Part shown: piece after piece, positions 19,953 through 29,859 of the stretch
Position numbering within the stretch: position 1 is the first letter of the stretch
How the letters are laid out: every line of letters starts with the position of its first letter
NCBI GenBank assembly: GCA_009731375.1
Contig: BJOX01000080.1
Location: forward strand, 755,196-819,195
Direction: 5' to 3'
From: Paulinella micropora
Taxonomy: Eukaryota; Cercozoa; Imbricatea; Euglyphida
DNA length: 64,000 nucleotides
Translations under genes and position numbers: made by a program
The notes under the pieces: model-generated
What the model saw: the letters and a program-made list of their open reading frames with translations, nothing else
The model's database searches: none
Told to the model about the DNA's origin: nothing

Positions 19953-22900
19953 CTAGGCGGCCGTCTTTCGCCGTTTCGGCAGGTGGAGGCGCACGCCCTG
20001 CTGCTGGGAGCATATCTCCCGCAGTTGTTGCAGGCTGAACAGCGTACAATCTTGGCTCACTAGCCGCGGGCAGCCCGCGAGCTTGATGTAGGCATTCGGG
20101 ACCCGCCCTGCCGGAACGGTTAGTTTGTCTAGTACCGGGCAGCTAGCCAACGTTAGCTGAAATCTTCGGCACTGGCCGGCAGGCAGCACTAGCTCAGTCA
20201 GGACAGCGCAGTTTCCTATGGACAGCGTCAACCTCTCCACTTGGGATAAGTCGGCTGGCAGCACGAGCTTAGCCAGAGCGGAGCAGTCCGTGATCGTCAG
20301 CTCCAGGTCCGTCACGCCGGGCATGGCTGCTGCCACTGCGAGCTCAGTCAGAACAGCGCAGTCTCTTATGGACAGCGTCAACCTCTCCACTTGGGCTACG
20401 TCGGCTGGCAGCACGAGCTTAGCTAGAGCGGAGCAGTCCGTGATCGCCAGCTCCAGCTCCGTCACGCCTGGCATGGCTGTTGGCACTGCGAGCTCCGTCA
20501 GAGCGGGGCAGCCCGTGATCGCCAGCTCCAGCCCCGTCACGCTGGGCAGGGCCGTTGGTAACACGAGCGCTGGCAGAAGTTGGCAGTCTTGTACCCGGAG
20601 CGTGAGCTCCTGGCACACTGGTAGCTCGACGGGCAGCCCGAGCCAGGCCAGAGCGGGGCAGGCGGTGACCGTCAGCTCCAACTCCGCCACGCTGGGCAGG
20701 GCCGTTGGTAACACGAGCGCTGGCAGACGTTGGCAGTCCTGTACCCGGAGCATGAGCTCCTGGCACACTGGTAGCTCGGCGGGCGGCACGAGCTGGGTCA
20801 GAGCGGGGCAGGCGGTGACCGTCAGCTCCAACTCCGCCACGCTGGGCAGGGCCGTTGGTAACACGAGCGCTGGCAGACGTTGGCAGTCCTGTACCCGGAG
20901 CATGAGCTCCTGGCACACTGGTAGCTTGGCGGGCGGCACGAGCTGGGTCAGAGCGGGGCAGCCGGAGATCGTCAACCCCCACTCCGTCACGCTGGGCAGG
21001 GCCGTTGGTAACACGAGCGCTGGCAGACGTTGGCAGTCCTGCACCGTCAGCGTACAGGCCGTGTAGTTCAGCCACCCGGTCAGGGGGAGCTCGAGCTCCT
21101 GCAGCGCGGGGCATTCCTCGACCGTCACGCCTGAACGGGAACCCAGTCTTACCTCCTCCGCTTCATCCCGCACCCGCAGCCTCTCTATCAGCGGCAGTCG
21201 CAGGGCCTCGAGCTGGTCGCAGCGCTTGGCGGTCACAGTGAACGCACCCCGTACCTGGGCCAGCGCGGAGAAGTCACAGGTCTGCAGCAGGGGGCACTCC
21301 AACTCTACCTGGACCGGCCCCGCTACCTTCCAGAGCTTAGGCAGCGACAGCTCTTGGAATGCTGGGCAGTCCTTGACGCACACCGACAGTTCACAGCCTA
21401 CTTGCGCTAACAGAGGCAAAGCAAACTTCTTTAGGTCGGGACAGCGTTTGAAGCTGACGCGGCTCCTCCTAGACTCGCCTCGCCCCCGCACCAGCCGCAG
21501 CCCCGGTAGCGTAAACTCCTGTAGCTTCGCGCAGCCCCGGAATTCTAGCCAGAGCTCTTGATCCACTAGACGCAGCAAGGGCAAGCTTACCAGCCTAACG
21601 TCGGAGCCCTGTACTTTGAGCACGCAGCCCCCGCCCCGTACTTTGCTGAGCAGCGGCAGGTCTAGTTTTTCGAACACAGGGCAGTTCTCGAGGGACACAT
21701 TTAGGGACCCCCCGAAAGCGGGCGCGTCGTCGTCCTCCGCTGGGCCTCCTCGGTAAGAGCTGCCAACCTTTTCTTCCCGATGGTACGCAGCAGGGGCAAA
21801 GTGCAGTTAAGCAGCCTGGTACAGTCCTCGAAATGNNNNNNNNNNCGCAGGGTGGTACAGTCCTCGAAACGTAGCCTCAGGCCACGCTCCTGTCCCCAGC
21901 CCTGGCCCACGGCCGGCCGGTGCGCGAGCAGTTGTAACAGGGGCAGAGTGAAAGCAGTGAGGCGCTGGCAGGCACAAAAGTCCAGGCCCAGCAGGTAGCC
22001 CACCGATGCCAATTTAGGCAAGGTAGCATCTGCCAGGGTGTCGCACCCGTGGAACCCGAACTCGGCCTCTTCGTATACATTGTACAACTTTGGTAGTGCG
22101 AAGCCGGACAGGCGTGGACAGCTACGGAGTTCCACGCCGAGGTTTCCGGCCACGACGGCCAGCTCGGGCGCGTGGAACAGCTCGAAGTCCTGCAATGACG
22201 GGGCGGCGGGCGCTGCCGGGCGGGGCGAATAATAGCCGGGGGTGGGCTTGGTAGGGAGCAATCGTACGTGCAGGCCCCTGGCTCGCGCCAGCCGTGGTAA
22301 CAAAAGCTCAAGCAGGGTCCTACACGCGTACAGCCCCAGCGTGAGGATTCCCTCCGTGGCGCAGAGCTCCGGCCAACTCAGGGTACTCAGCTGGTGGCAC
22401 TGGTTCGCCTCCCAGTGCAGATCCCCGTTCCCTGGCTTGACTTGCAGCGCAGCGGCACAGCTGCCGCGAAGGCCCACTCGGACCGGCTGTGGGCTGTCGC
22501 CGCTGCGCAAAGAGGTGTCGATGGTGGCGAGGGCCGGACAATCCTCGAAGAGTAGCGCTGGCTGCGAGGAGGGGCGCCGTTCGTGCCGCTGCGCTTGCTG
22601 CGTAAAGACAAACCGTTGCAGTAGCGGCAGGCCGGACAGGGTGAACTCGGGAAGGATTTTCCCTGGCTCCGGCAGGACGGTTTGGGTAAACTCGAGCGCC
22701 GTGACCTGGTCCAGGAACGGCTGCGCGCCGGCTCCTGTCCTGGCGAGCTTCAGGTACGTGCATTCGTCTACGGCCAGGTGATGCAGGCATAGCCGCCGGA
22801 CGGGGAAAGCCTGGGGTCCCGCGAAGGGGAAGTACCCCGCGTTCTGGCTGGCGAGCTCGGCCAGCTCTTGGTCACGGCCCGCGGGGTAGCTTTCGCCCCG

Positions 22901-23497
22901 GGAGATGACCAGTTCGGGGAGCACAAAACCGCCGTTCTGGGCGCTGGCCCCGAGCCCAAGCCTAGCCGCGACGCCGAGCGAGTCCCAGTAGCTTGCCCTG
23001 CGAAGCTGCACGTCGGCGGTAGAGCGGGTAGCGGCCGTGCGCACAACGGGAAGGACTGTGCCCACCGGAGGAATTAGCAGGGGAGCAAACGCCAATATGT
23101 CAGGCCCGCCCCCGGCCAACGCGTCGCCTGCCTTTCGCCACGCGGCTTGTCTACCCTGCAGGGCCCGGTAGTTGTTGCTGGCCCAGCCTTGGATTTCCGT
23201 CAGGTAGTCCATCGGCCGGGCGCCGAATTCGGCCAAGAGCGGTGCTAACTGTAGGTTATTTCTGTCGGCAACAGACAGCCGCAGACTGCACAGATGCAGA
23301 TAGTTCAGCAAGGCGCTTCGTTCTCTAGCGGCTGTGCGCTGGGCGGGCAACAACATCTGGCACACCCTGAGGCCGCGGGCGCTGTCCTGGGTGGTTAGGA
23401 ATCCTAGGAGGTAGGTGTTGGCGGAGACCAGGGCCCCCGTCGAGACCGAACGCCGGTCGCAGCTGGCGCATTTCCTCTCCCGTGCTTGGCTGAGGCC
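19953..23497 (-). CDS. giant leucine-rich-repeat protein, N-terminus in gap
   Basis: At least about 1180 residues on the minus strand. The upstream part after the gap (CASCDRRSVSTG, LLNYLHLCSLRL) is non-repetitive and has LRRs with irregular spacing. The rest is solenoid: repeats of about 23-27 residues of the type LELTVTACPALTQLVPPAEL, with Cys at a fixed place as in Cys-containing LRRs. Two reading frames meet near 21700. A single-base shift upstream restores continuity through an acidic linker (PAEDDDAPAFGG), so I treat them as one gene with a frameshift, probably an assembly error near the 10-N gap at 21836. The C-terminus is basic (LHLPKRRKTAA). No TM or kinase domain is visible. Function unknown; LRR solenoids bind proteins. 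Confidence 0.7.
20551..21030 (-). repeat. 150-bp in-frame tandem repeat inside LRR gene
   Basis: GCCGTTGGTAACACGAGCGC recurs at 20551, 20701, 20851 and 21001, a period of exactly 150 bp (50 residues, two LRR units). Copies 2-4 are nearly identical, which indicates recent tandem duplication without loss of frame. Confidence 0.95.
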
Positions 23498-24342
23498 NNN
23501 NNNNNNNNNNNNNNNNNNNNNNNNNNNNNNNNNNNNNNNNNNNNNNNNNNNNNNNNNNNNNNNNNNNNNNNNNNNNNNNNNNNNNNNNNNNNNNNNNNNN
23601 NNNNNNNNNNNNNNNNNNNNNNNNNNNNNNNNNNNNNNNNNNNNNNNNNNNNNNNNNNNNNNNNNNNNNNNNNNNNNNNNNNNNNNNNNNNNNNNNNNNN
23701 NNNNNNNNNNNNNNNNNNNNNNNNNNNNNNNNNNNNNNNNNNNNNNNNNNNNNNNNNNNNNNNNNNNNNNNNNNNNNNNNNNNNNNNNNNNNNNNNNNNN
23801 NNNNNNNNNNNNNNNNNNNNNNNNNNNNNNNNNNNNNNNNNNNNNNNNNNNNNNNNNNNNNNNNNNNNNNNNNNNNNNNNNNNNNNNNNNNNNNNNNNNN
23901 NNNNNNNNNNNNNNNNNNNNNNNNNNNNNNNNNNNNNNNNNNNNNNNNNNNNNNNNNNNNNNNNNNNNNNNNNNNNNNNNNNNNNNNNNNNNNNNNNNNN
24001 NNNNNNNNNNNNNNNNNNNNNNNNNNNNNNNNNNNNNNNNNNNNNNNNNNNNNNNNNNNNNNNNNNNNNNNNNNNNNNNNNNNNNNNNNNNNNNNNNNNN
24101 NNNNNNNNNNNNNNNNNNNNNNNNNNNNNNNNNNNNNNNNNNNNNNNNNNNNNNNNNNNNNNNNNNNNNNNNNNNNNNNNNNNNNNNNNNNNNNNNNNNN
24201 NNNNNNNNNNNNNNNNNNNNNNNNNNNNNNNNNNNNNNNNNNNNNNNNNNNNNNNNNNNNNNNNNNNNNNNNNNNNNNNNNNNNNNNNNNNNNNNNNNNN
24301 NNNNNNNNNNNNNNNNNNNNNNNNNNNNNNNNNNNNNNNNNN
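23498..24342. other. assembly gap (845 N)
   Basis: Hides the 5' ends of both the minus-strand LRR gene and the plus-strand HLH-like gene, hence probably a shared bidirectional promoter. Confidence 1.
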
Positions 24343-24866
24343 TCGGGGCGCACACGCGCACTCAGGCGCGGGACTTCGCCGGCCCCAAGGCCAGGAAGAC
24401 GGAGCCCGCACAGGACGCCGCGTCGCGGGCGGAACGACCCCCCGCGGACCAGCGCAGGCACGATCGCCCCGACAAGGAAAAGATGTGCCGGGACGAACGC
24501 AACGGCTACTTGCGGGAGCTGAAGGACCTGCTGAGCCTGCCCGAGAATACACAAGCTAACACGGTGTTGGCGGAAACCGTGTACAAGGTGCGCGAAGTCG
24601 TGACCACTAGTATCTCCCGCGAGCTAGAGTGTCCGCTGCCCTTCCGTCGCGCCCGGGGGCTCGGTAAGAACAAGAACGAGAATGAGCGGCGCAAGGAGTT
24701 GGCGCTCATGTGCCGCGAGATGACTGCGCGCCTGGGCCTGGGCAAGACCACGTACAACCAGGTTATAGCGAGCGCACTGGACGTACTGAAGAGCACGGTG
24801 GGCTATGGCCCGGGCGCTCAGGACTTGGAAATCTCCCCCCTCGTCCATCAGCCCTCCTTTCTGTAA
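24343..24866 (+). CDS. tandem helix-loop-helix-like protein, 5' end in gap
   Basis: About 174 residues visible, ending at TAA 24864-24866. After a basic linker come two similar modules. The first is DKEKMCRDERNGYLRELKDL with LSLPENTQANTVLAETVYKV, and the second is NENERRKELALMCREMTARL with GLGKTTYNQVIASALDVL. Each has a basic N-terminal patch, an amphipathic helix ending in Leu, a short loop and a second helix, the layout of basic helix-loop-helix domains. Two bHLH-like modules in one short protein are unusual. I infer DNA binding and dimerisation, but a search is needed to confirm it. The neighbouring LRR gene is divergent across the gap. Confidence 0.5.
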
Positions 24867-24869
24867 AGC

Positions 24870-24883
24870 GGCGGCCGGCCGCC
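24870..24883 (+). terminator. GC palindrome directly after stop codon
   Basis: GGCGGCCGGCCGCC is a perfect 14-nt palindrome starting 4 nt after the TAA of the HLH-like gene, followed at 24892 by ATTAAA. It may form a transcript-end hairpin or support polyadenylation. Confidence 0.35.
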
Positions 24884-24897
24884 TCCTCTCTATTAAA

Positions 24898-25400
24898 AGC
24901 TCAGGCACCGGTCCAGGGCACAGCACCCGGCGAGGTTGGGGGCCGGCCGGGAGCGGACTAGCTAGCGCCGGCGGTACGGAGGGGGGCCGGGGGGGGGCTT
25001 CGGTCTGAGGAGTACCGGCGCGGCCGCGCCCTGACTTCCCCCCTCAGGAAGGGGGGAGCACTTTTCGCACCGGTCCGGGTGGTGGCTGGGGAGGGGTACA
25101 CTCGTGATTGCAAGCAGGTGTACGGGGTTACGATTGGCGAAGATGAAAATCTCGTGTTTACAGCAGAGTACCGTAGCAAAGTGCTTGAGGCCGCGGCATG
25201 TGGTCATGACGCGTTGCATGCAGCCTTGGTGAACGGAGGAGGGGGTTCGTGCAGCACAGCGAAAATCCTAATTGTGCATTAGTCTTCTTGGGGGCCAATT
25301 TGTGGGTAGTCGCGTCTGCTTTGATTTTTACGGGAGATTGTTTGTCTGTCAACTACGGCCACGCTTGCAAAAAATGGCACAAGAAAATGAACCACCCACT
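24898..25400. other. composition boundary, no recognised gene
   Basis: GC-rich up to about 25080, then balanced. A frame at 25079-25282 (KQVYGVTIGEDENLVF, TAEYRSKVLEAAACGHD) has a coding look but no identified family and no good start. It may be the edge of a fragment. Confidence 0.3.
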
Positions 25401-25406
25401 CTCGTG

Positions 25407-25960
25407 ACCCGATCAATATACATATTGCTAAATATCAATATAAATATTGCAACATATCAATATAAATATTTCAACATATCAATATACATATTGCTTCATA
25501 TCAATATAAATATTGCAACATATCAATATACATACTGCTAAATATCAATATACATACTGCTAAATATCAATATAAATATTGCAACATATGAATATAAATA
25601 TTGCAACATATCAATATAAATATTGCAACATATCAATATAAATATTGCAATATATATCAATACAGATATTGTGACAAATCAATATAAATATTGCAACATC
25701 TCAATATTAATATTGCCAAATATCAATATAAGTATTGCGATATATCAAAATATTTTCAATATAAATATTTACAGATATCAATATAAATATTCCAACATAT
25801 CAATATACATATTGCTAAATATCATATAAATATTGTCAAATATCAACATAAATATTGCCCAATATCAATATAAATATTGTCAAATACCAAAATCAACATA
25901 TCAAAATAATATTGCAACATAATATTGTTAAAATAATCAAAATAACATCGAGGAAAAGCT
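25407..25960. repeat. palindromic AT repeat array 1 (ATCAATATAAATATTGCAAC)
   Basis: Around 25 copies of a 20-22-bp unit with core CAATATAnATATTG, separated by CAACAT, CTAAAT or similar. Each core is a (near) palindrome able to form a hairpin. Confidence 0.95.
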
Positions 25961-26099
25961 ACGTATACTCGGTATTTATCAACGAGAAAAATCTATGATA
26001 TTCAGTGATATTTATATTTATTTTTGGGAATATTTACAGTGAAATTGTTCAATACTTATGTTCATGTTTGGTGATATGTGTCTTGATAATAATTTGCTG

Positions 26100-26525
26100 C
26101 TGGGATGAATAGCTAGACATACAATATAATTAAAATATAAAAATTTATTACTAGCATAGGACGTAGAAGCGGTAGAGGAGACAGAATGGGATCCAGTGCA
26201 AAACTGCTGGTGTGAAGCAAAAGCGATCGAACAAATGCGGGCGCTGTAGATGGTGATCGAAAGAATGCGGCAGCTTTCGCGTCCAATTGCAATTGGGCCT
26301 CCAATTGCAAAAAAGCTTTGGCCTCCAATTGCAAAGAACATAGATTTCACGCCGTATTTGAGTATAGTTAGCAGGTTTTTATACCAGCAGGACAAAGGAA
26401 AAAAGAAGAGATGCGACATACCAACCCCTGCAGAAACCCCTGCTGACTATGAGATGAGTGGGGACTCGGACGCGAGCGAGATATTGCGTGAGGTTGTTGA
26501 GATGTGTTCAGATGAAGACACCTGA
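26100..26525 (+). CDS. possible exon of unknown protein
   Basis: A low-confidence open segment ending at TGA 26523-26525. Its C-terminal part (GKKKRCDIPTPAETPADYEM, then SGDSDASEILREVVEMCSDE) has a coding appearance. Upstream are three palindromes of the CCAATTGCAATTGG type near 26280-26330, related in style to the flanking arrays. It may be an upstream exon of the zinc-finger gene that follows. Confidence 0.3.
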
Positions 26526-26579
26526 AATGGCCCTTGTGGGCGATCTATCTTTATTAATATGACCCTAAGGCTTGTCGTT

Positions 26580-26845
26580 TTGCAATAAATATTTGGCAAT
26601 ATTTATATTGATATTTAGTATTGTTTATTTTGCCAAGTATCAATATAGATATTGCCAAATATCAATATAGATACTGCCGAATATCAATATAAATATTGCC
26701 AAATATCAATATAAACATTGCCAAATATCAATATGAATATTGTTATATATCAATATTTATATTGTATATTAGGCAATATTTATATTGATAACTGGCAATA
26801 TTTGTATTAATATTTGGTAATATTTATGTTGATATTTTTGTAACA
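26580..26845. repeat. palindromic AT repeat array 2 (GCCAAATATCAATATAAATATT)
   Basis: About a dozen units of 20-23 bp, in both orientations, with core CAATATnnATATTG and spacer GCCAAATAT. Confidence 0.95.
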
Positions 26846-26854
26846 AGGCACTGT

Positions 26855-27364
26855 TCCCGGAAGAAAGCCAAGAGGATCCTTTACAGGGAAACTGGCCAAA
26901 TTGTGAAGACAGGGAGCTCTGGCGACGATGGGCTGAATGTTTTCGGCCAAAAGTCGTAGTTTTGCCTCCTCGGGGCGGTTATGCAGCGCCTGGCGAGGTA
27001 CTCACGCACGATTGATGTGACGTGGCACTCGAGGTTTTTTTGTTCCCTACTGTCGATAGGATGAGCCTTTTGGGCCGGAAGAGCAGGATGAGGATACGGT
27101 TGTGCTGGATCATAATTGGGGGAGGAGATACCATCAACCTGCGCCTGATGAACAACTGTCGACGCGGGTGTGTGAAAAATGTGGGTTTGAAAATACGAAC
27201 CAGTTCAGAAGCATGTTATGTTCGTGTTGTCGTGACGGGAAGGGTGTATATGGGAGATGTGGACAGCCTACGTGTAGAGAGCAATATTTCTTGCCACTAG
27301 GTTTCGATGCTCGCGATTTCGGGTGCTTGGTTTGTCACAGAGACTTGGGTCCTAGAGATGTTTA
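26855..27364 (+). CDS. RanBP2-like zinc-finger exons
   Basis: Two exons joined by a 62-nt GT-AG intron (26998-27059) in phase 0: PPRGGYAAPGE is followed directly by DEPFGPEEQDEDTVV. The second exon carries VCEKCGFENTNQFRSMLCSC and GRCGQPTCREQYF, then GCLVCHRDLG, that is CX2C pairs with an Asn as in RanBP2-type fingers, which bind RNA or ubiquitin. The apparent end at TAA 27362 lies directly before the next AT palindrome array. It is probably the N-terminal part of the gene whose next exon begins near 27890, with the array in the intron, but no donor could be fixed. Confidence 0.55.
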
Positions 27365-27369
27365 AATAC

Positions 27370-27790
27370 TGATTGCCAAATATCAATATAACACAAATTT
27401 TACTAATATATTGTACTAATATATTGATGTTTGGGATTTCACAGCGGAGGCGGTGTAAGTCTTGAGAATAACAATAATAATAATAACAATAATAACAATA
27501 ATTTATACATCAATATATAATAATAATAATAACAAGAACTTATAAATCAATATAAATTTTGCCAAATATCAATATAGATATTGCCAAATATCAATATAAA
27601 TATTGCTAAATGTGATAATATAAATATTGCCAAATATCAATATATATAGTCGTATATTTGAATATGTACATCGCCAAATATCAATATAAATATTGCCAAA
27701 TCTGAATAATAATAATGTTAAATATCAATATCAATATTGCCAAATATCAATATAAACATTGCCAGTTATCAATATAAATATTGCCAAATC
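27370..27790. repeat. palindromic AT repeat array 3
   Basis: Units such as GCCAAATATCAATATAAATATT mixed with (AAT)n and (AAC)n tracts, between the two coding blocks of the zinc-finger/methyltransferase gene. Confidence 0.9.
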
Positions 27791-27889
27791 AGAAATAGAC
27801 GTTTGTTGTTATTGTTGTTGTTGTTGTTGTTGTATCGGTTTGCGTAATATTTGTATTAATGTAAGTGATATTTTCTCTTGTGCGCATGT

Positions 27890-28820
27890 CTCGACCACCA
27901 CAAGACGTCTGGAGTCGGTGTCGAAGGATGCCTGGATGCCTAAGTGGGTTTGCAAGTCCTGTTGGACAGCCAACCTGTTCTTGCGGAAGATATGTGCTTC
28001 TCCGGGCTGCAATGCATCTAACCATATGTTTGTTGAAAAAGCACCTGCCTGGCAGGTGCGATTGTTACGGCAATGTAGAGGACCTTTGTCTCACAATGAC
28101 CAAGGAGTGTGCGGAGACGGGATCGGAGGGACGCTGACCCCTCAGTCTCTAGCCACCTGTTTAGGAGCAATTCCTGCTCGAGTGAAAAAGGAAACCTATT
28201 TTATAGATGTAGGTTGTGGAGGAGGAGATGTATGTGTGTCGGCTTTGTGCGATGTTTGGAAAGGGGTTTCTGGAATTGAGTGCAGAAACCTGAGTGACGC
28301 ATGGAGCTTAAAGTTTAGCAAGTACCTTGATGTGCGTGAAGCCCATGCAGGCACGGGTTTTTGTGGCAGAAAGAAATGCTTTTGTGCCCTACCTGGTTAC
28401 AGGCTGGCAAAAGATTTTCCCCTATTCACTTTTTTCCCCTCCTGGACGACCCCTTACATGGATATACAGTGGATAACCGAAGCACATGCTGAATACACAA
28501 ACTTCTTTGTTTATATCCCATGTACAGAGCGATTGCGAACACACAATCCCAAGATCTCTGTAGCCATGTTTCTGTTTTGGAAGGGATGGAATCCCTTCCA
28601 TAAGCAGCAGATACTTTGGAAAGTCCTTGGTGAATTTAGAGTCAAGTATCTGATGGTTGTCGACTCATGTAGATCTCGGGATCTTTTGATCACCGAGACA
28701 CTGAGACTAAGCTTTGCAAGTTCGAACTTCAGATTGACAAAGTACAGATGTCCAGTCCGAGTCGTAGGAAGTGGGGAAACTTATGCATTCTTGCTGCTGG
28801 AAAGAATTTGTTCCTCGTAA
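27890..28820 (+). CDS. RanBP2-finger plus DOT1-like SAM methyltransferase-like exon
   Basis: An open frame ending at TAA 28818-28820. It is open from 27759, but the first part is array and low complexity, and an acceptor-like CACAAG lies near 27900. It starts with a zinc finger, WVCKSCWTANLFLRKICASP plus a further Cys (W-x-C-x2-C-x3-N). Next comes ETYFIDVGCGGGDVCVSA, a class I methyltransferase motif I (glycine-rich SAM loop), then GVSGIECRNLSDAW, whose acidic residue would bind the SAM ribose. The C-terminal Rossmann strand is VAMFLFWKGWNPFHKQQ and KYLMVVDSC. The layout resembles DOT1-type or related small-molecule/RNA methyltransferases, but catalytic residues for any one substrate cannot be named. 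It has no close relation to the viral methylase at 11.5 kb. Confidence 0.6.
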
Positions 28821-28825
28821 TCCTG

Positions 28826-29003
28826 TCAATTCAATATAAATATTGCAACCGGGAGATTGCCAGGCCGCTTATTATTATAGCGTAGATATTACACCTTGGC
28901 AATATACATATTGATTTTTGGTAATGTATATATTTCAACTTTTCAATGTAGATATTGGAACTTGGCAATATAGATATTGCAACTTGAAATATTGTAATTT
29001 GTA

Positions 29004-29035
<32 letters not shown>

Positions 29036-29090
29036 TAATATATATATAATAATAAATAGTCCACGACGATAATTTTGCTGCAATCTGAAA
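28826..29090. repeat. palindromic AT and (TA)n tract
   Basis: Units with CAATATAnATATTG cores, then (TA)n at 29005-29050, between two coding blocks. Confidence 0.85.
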
Positions 29091-29129
29091 AAATTTTTAG
29101 TGTGCTTGTTGATTTTTGTGCTAGTTCAG

Positions 29130-29849
29130 TTTTATAACGTCTCTGCTGTCAAAGACGTGCACCCAAATCTGCAAATCCATGCTATGCAACGCGGCAGCTC
29201 TGAGTCAAATCGCCGCTTTCTGAGGTTAGCGGAACATGAATATCTGCACGACAACGAGATCTTGATTAGCATAGGGGTTCATGGCGCATGGACCAAGAAG
29301 AAAACTAAACAGGGATTCCAGGGTCGCCAACCTAAGACAGAGGAAGCAAAAAAGCTTGGGATTTGTCGACCGCCTTTGCTATAGTGAGTGCTCTAATAAC
29401 CAAGAGTACATGTTAATTGCAGACAAAAATTACTTGCAGGGATTGATACTGCTCGCGCAAAAGAAAACTAGACCTAGCAGAGGGAACGGTCAAAAGCAGT
29501 CAAAGAAAAAACCATCGGGCAAAAACAGTCGAAGAAAAAACCCTCGGGCAAAAGCAAGCTTAGCAAAGAGATAGATAAGGCCAAGAAAAAGGCACAAGAA
29601 CAAGAAAAAAAAGCATTGTAGGCCATCCTATGTAGTTCAAGAAATTGATCCACAAGAAGATACCAAAGAAGAAACGAGGAACCAGGTTGACAGAAGTAAT
29701 ATCATTGACAACAGAAGTAAGCGCAACAGAATTACGTCACACAAAATGCTTCAGTCACTTGAAACAGGGGAATTTAATATTAATTAAATGTAGACACAGC
29801 AAATTTATTGTCGTTCAGTGGTCGTTGGTCAGTGGTAAAGAGATCGTTG
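29130..29849 (+). CDS. basic protein exons of unknown function
   Basis: A coding-like block after a TTCAG acceptor at 29129 (VSAVKDVHPNLQIHAMQRGS, FLRLAEHEYLHDNEILISIG). A consensus donor GTGAGT at 29384 and acceptor TTGCAG give an intron of 44-61 nt. A Lys-rich segment follows (QKQSKKKPSGKNSRRKNPRA), and the block ends at a GTATGT donor at 29850, directly before the long palindrome array. Frames change between blocks, so the exact protein is not reconstructed. It may be the C-terminal end of the methyltransferase gene or a separate gene. Confidence 0.35.
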
Positions 29850-29859
29850 GTATGTATCT

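Noticed and set aside
20218-21561. Plus-strand Ser/Ala-rich frames opposite the LRR gene
   Set aside because: Shadow frames of GC-rich coding sequence. The minus-strand LRR periodicity explains the openness.
23325-24559. Several 350-480-residue frames across the 845-N gap
   Set aside because: Most of their length is N; only the plus-strand frame ending at 24866 and the minus-strand LRR frame have coding content outside the gap.
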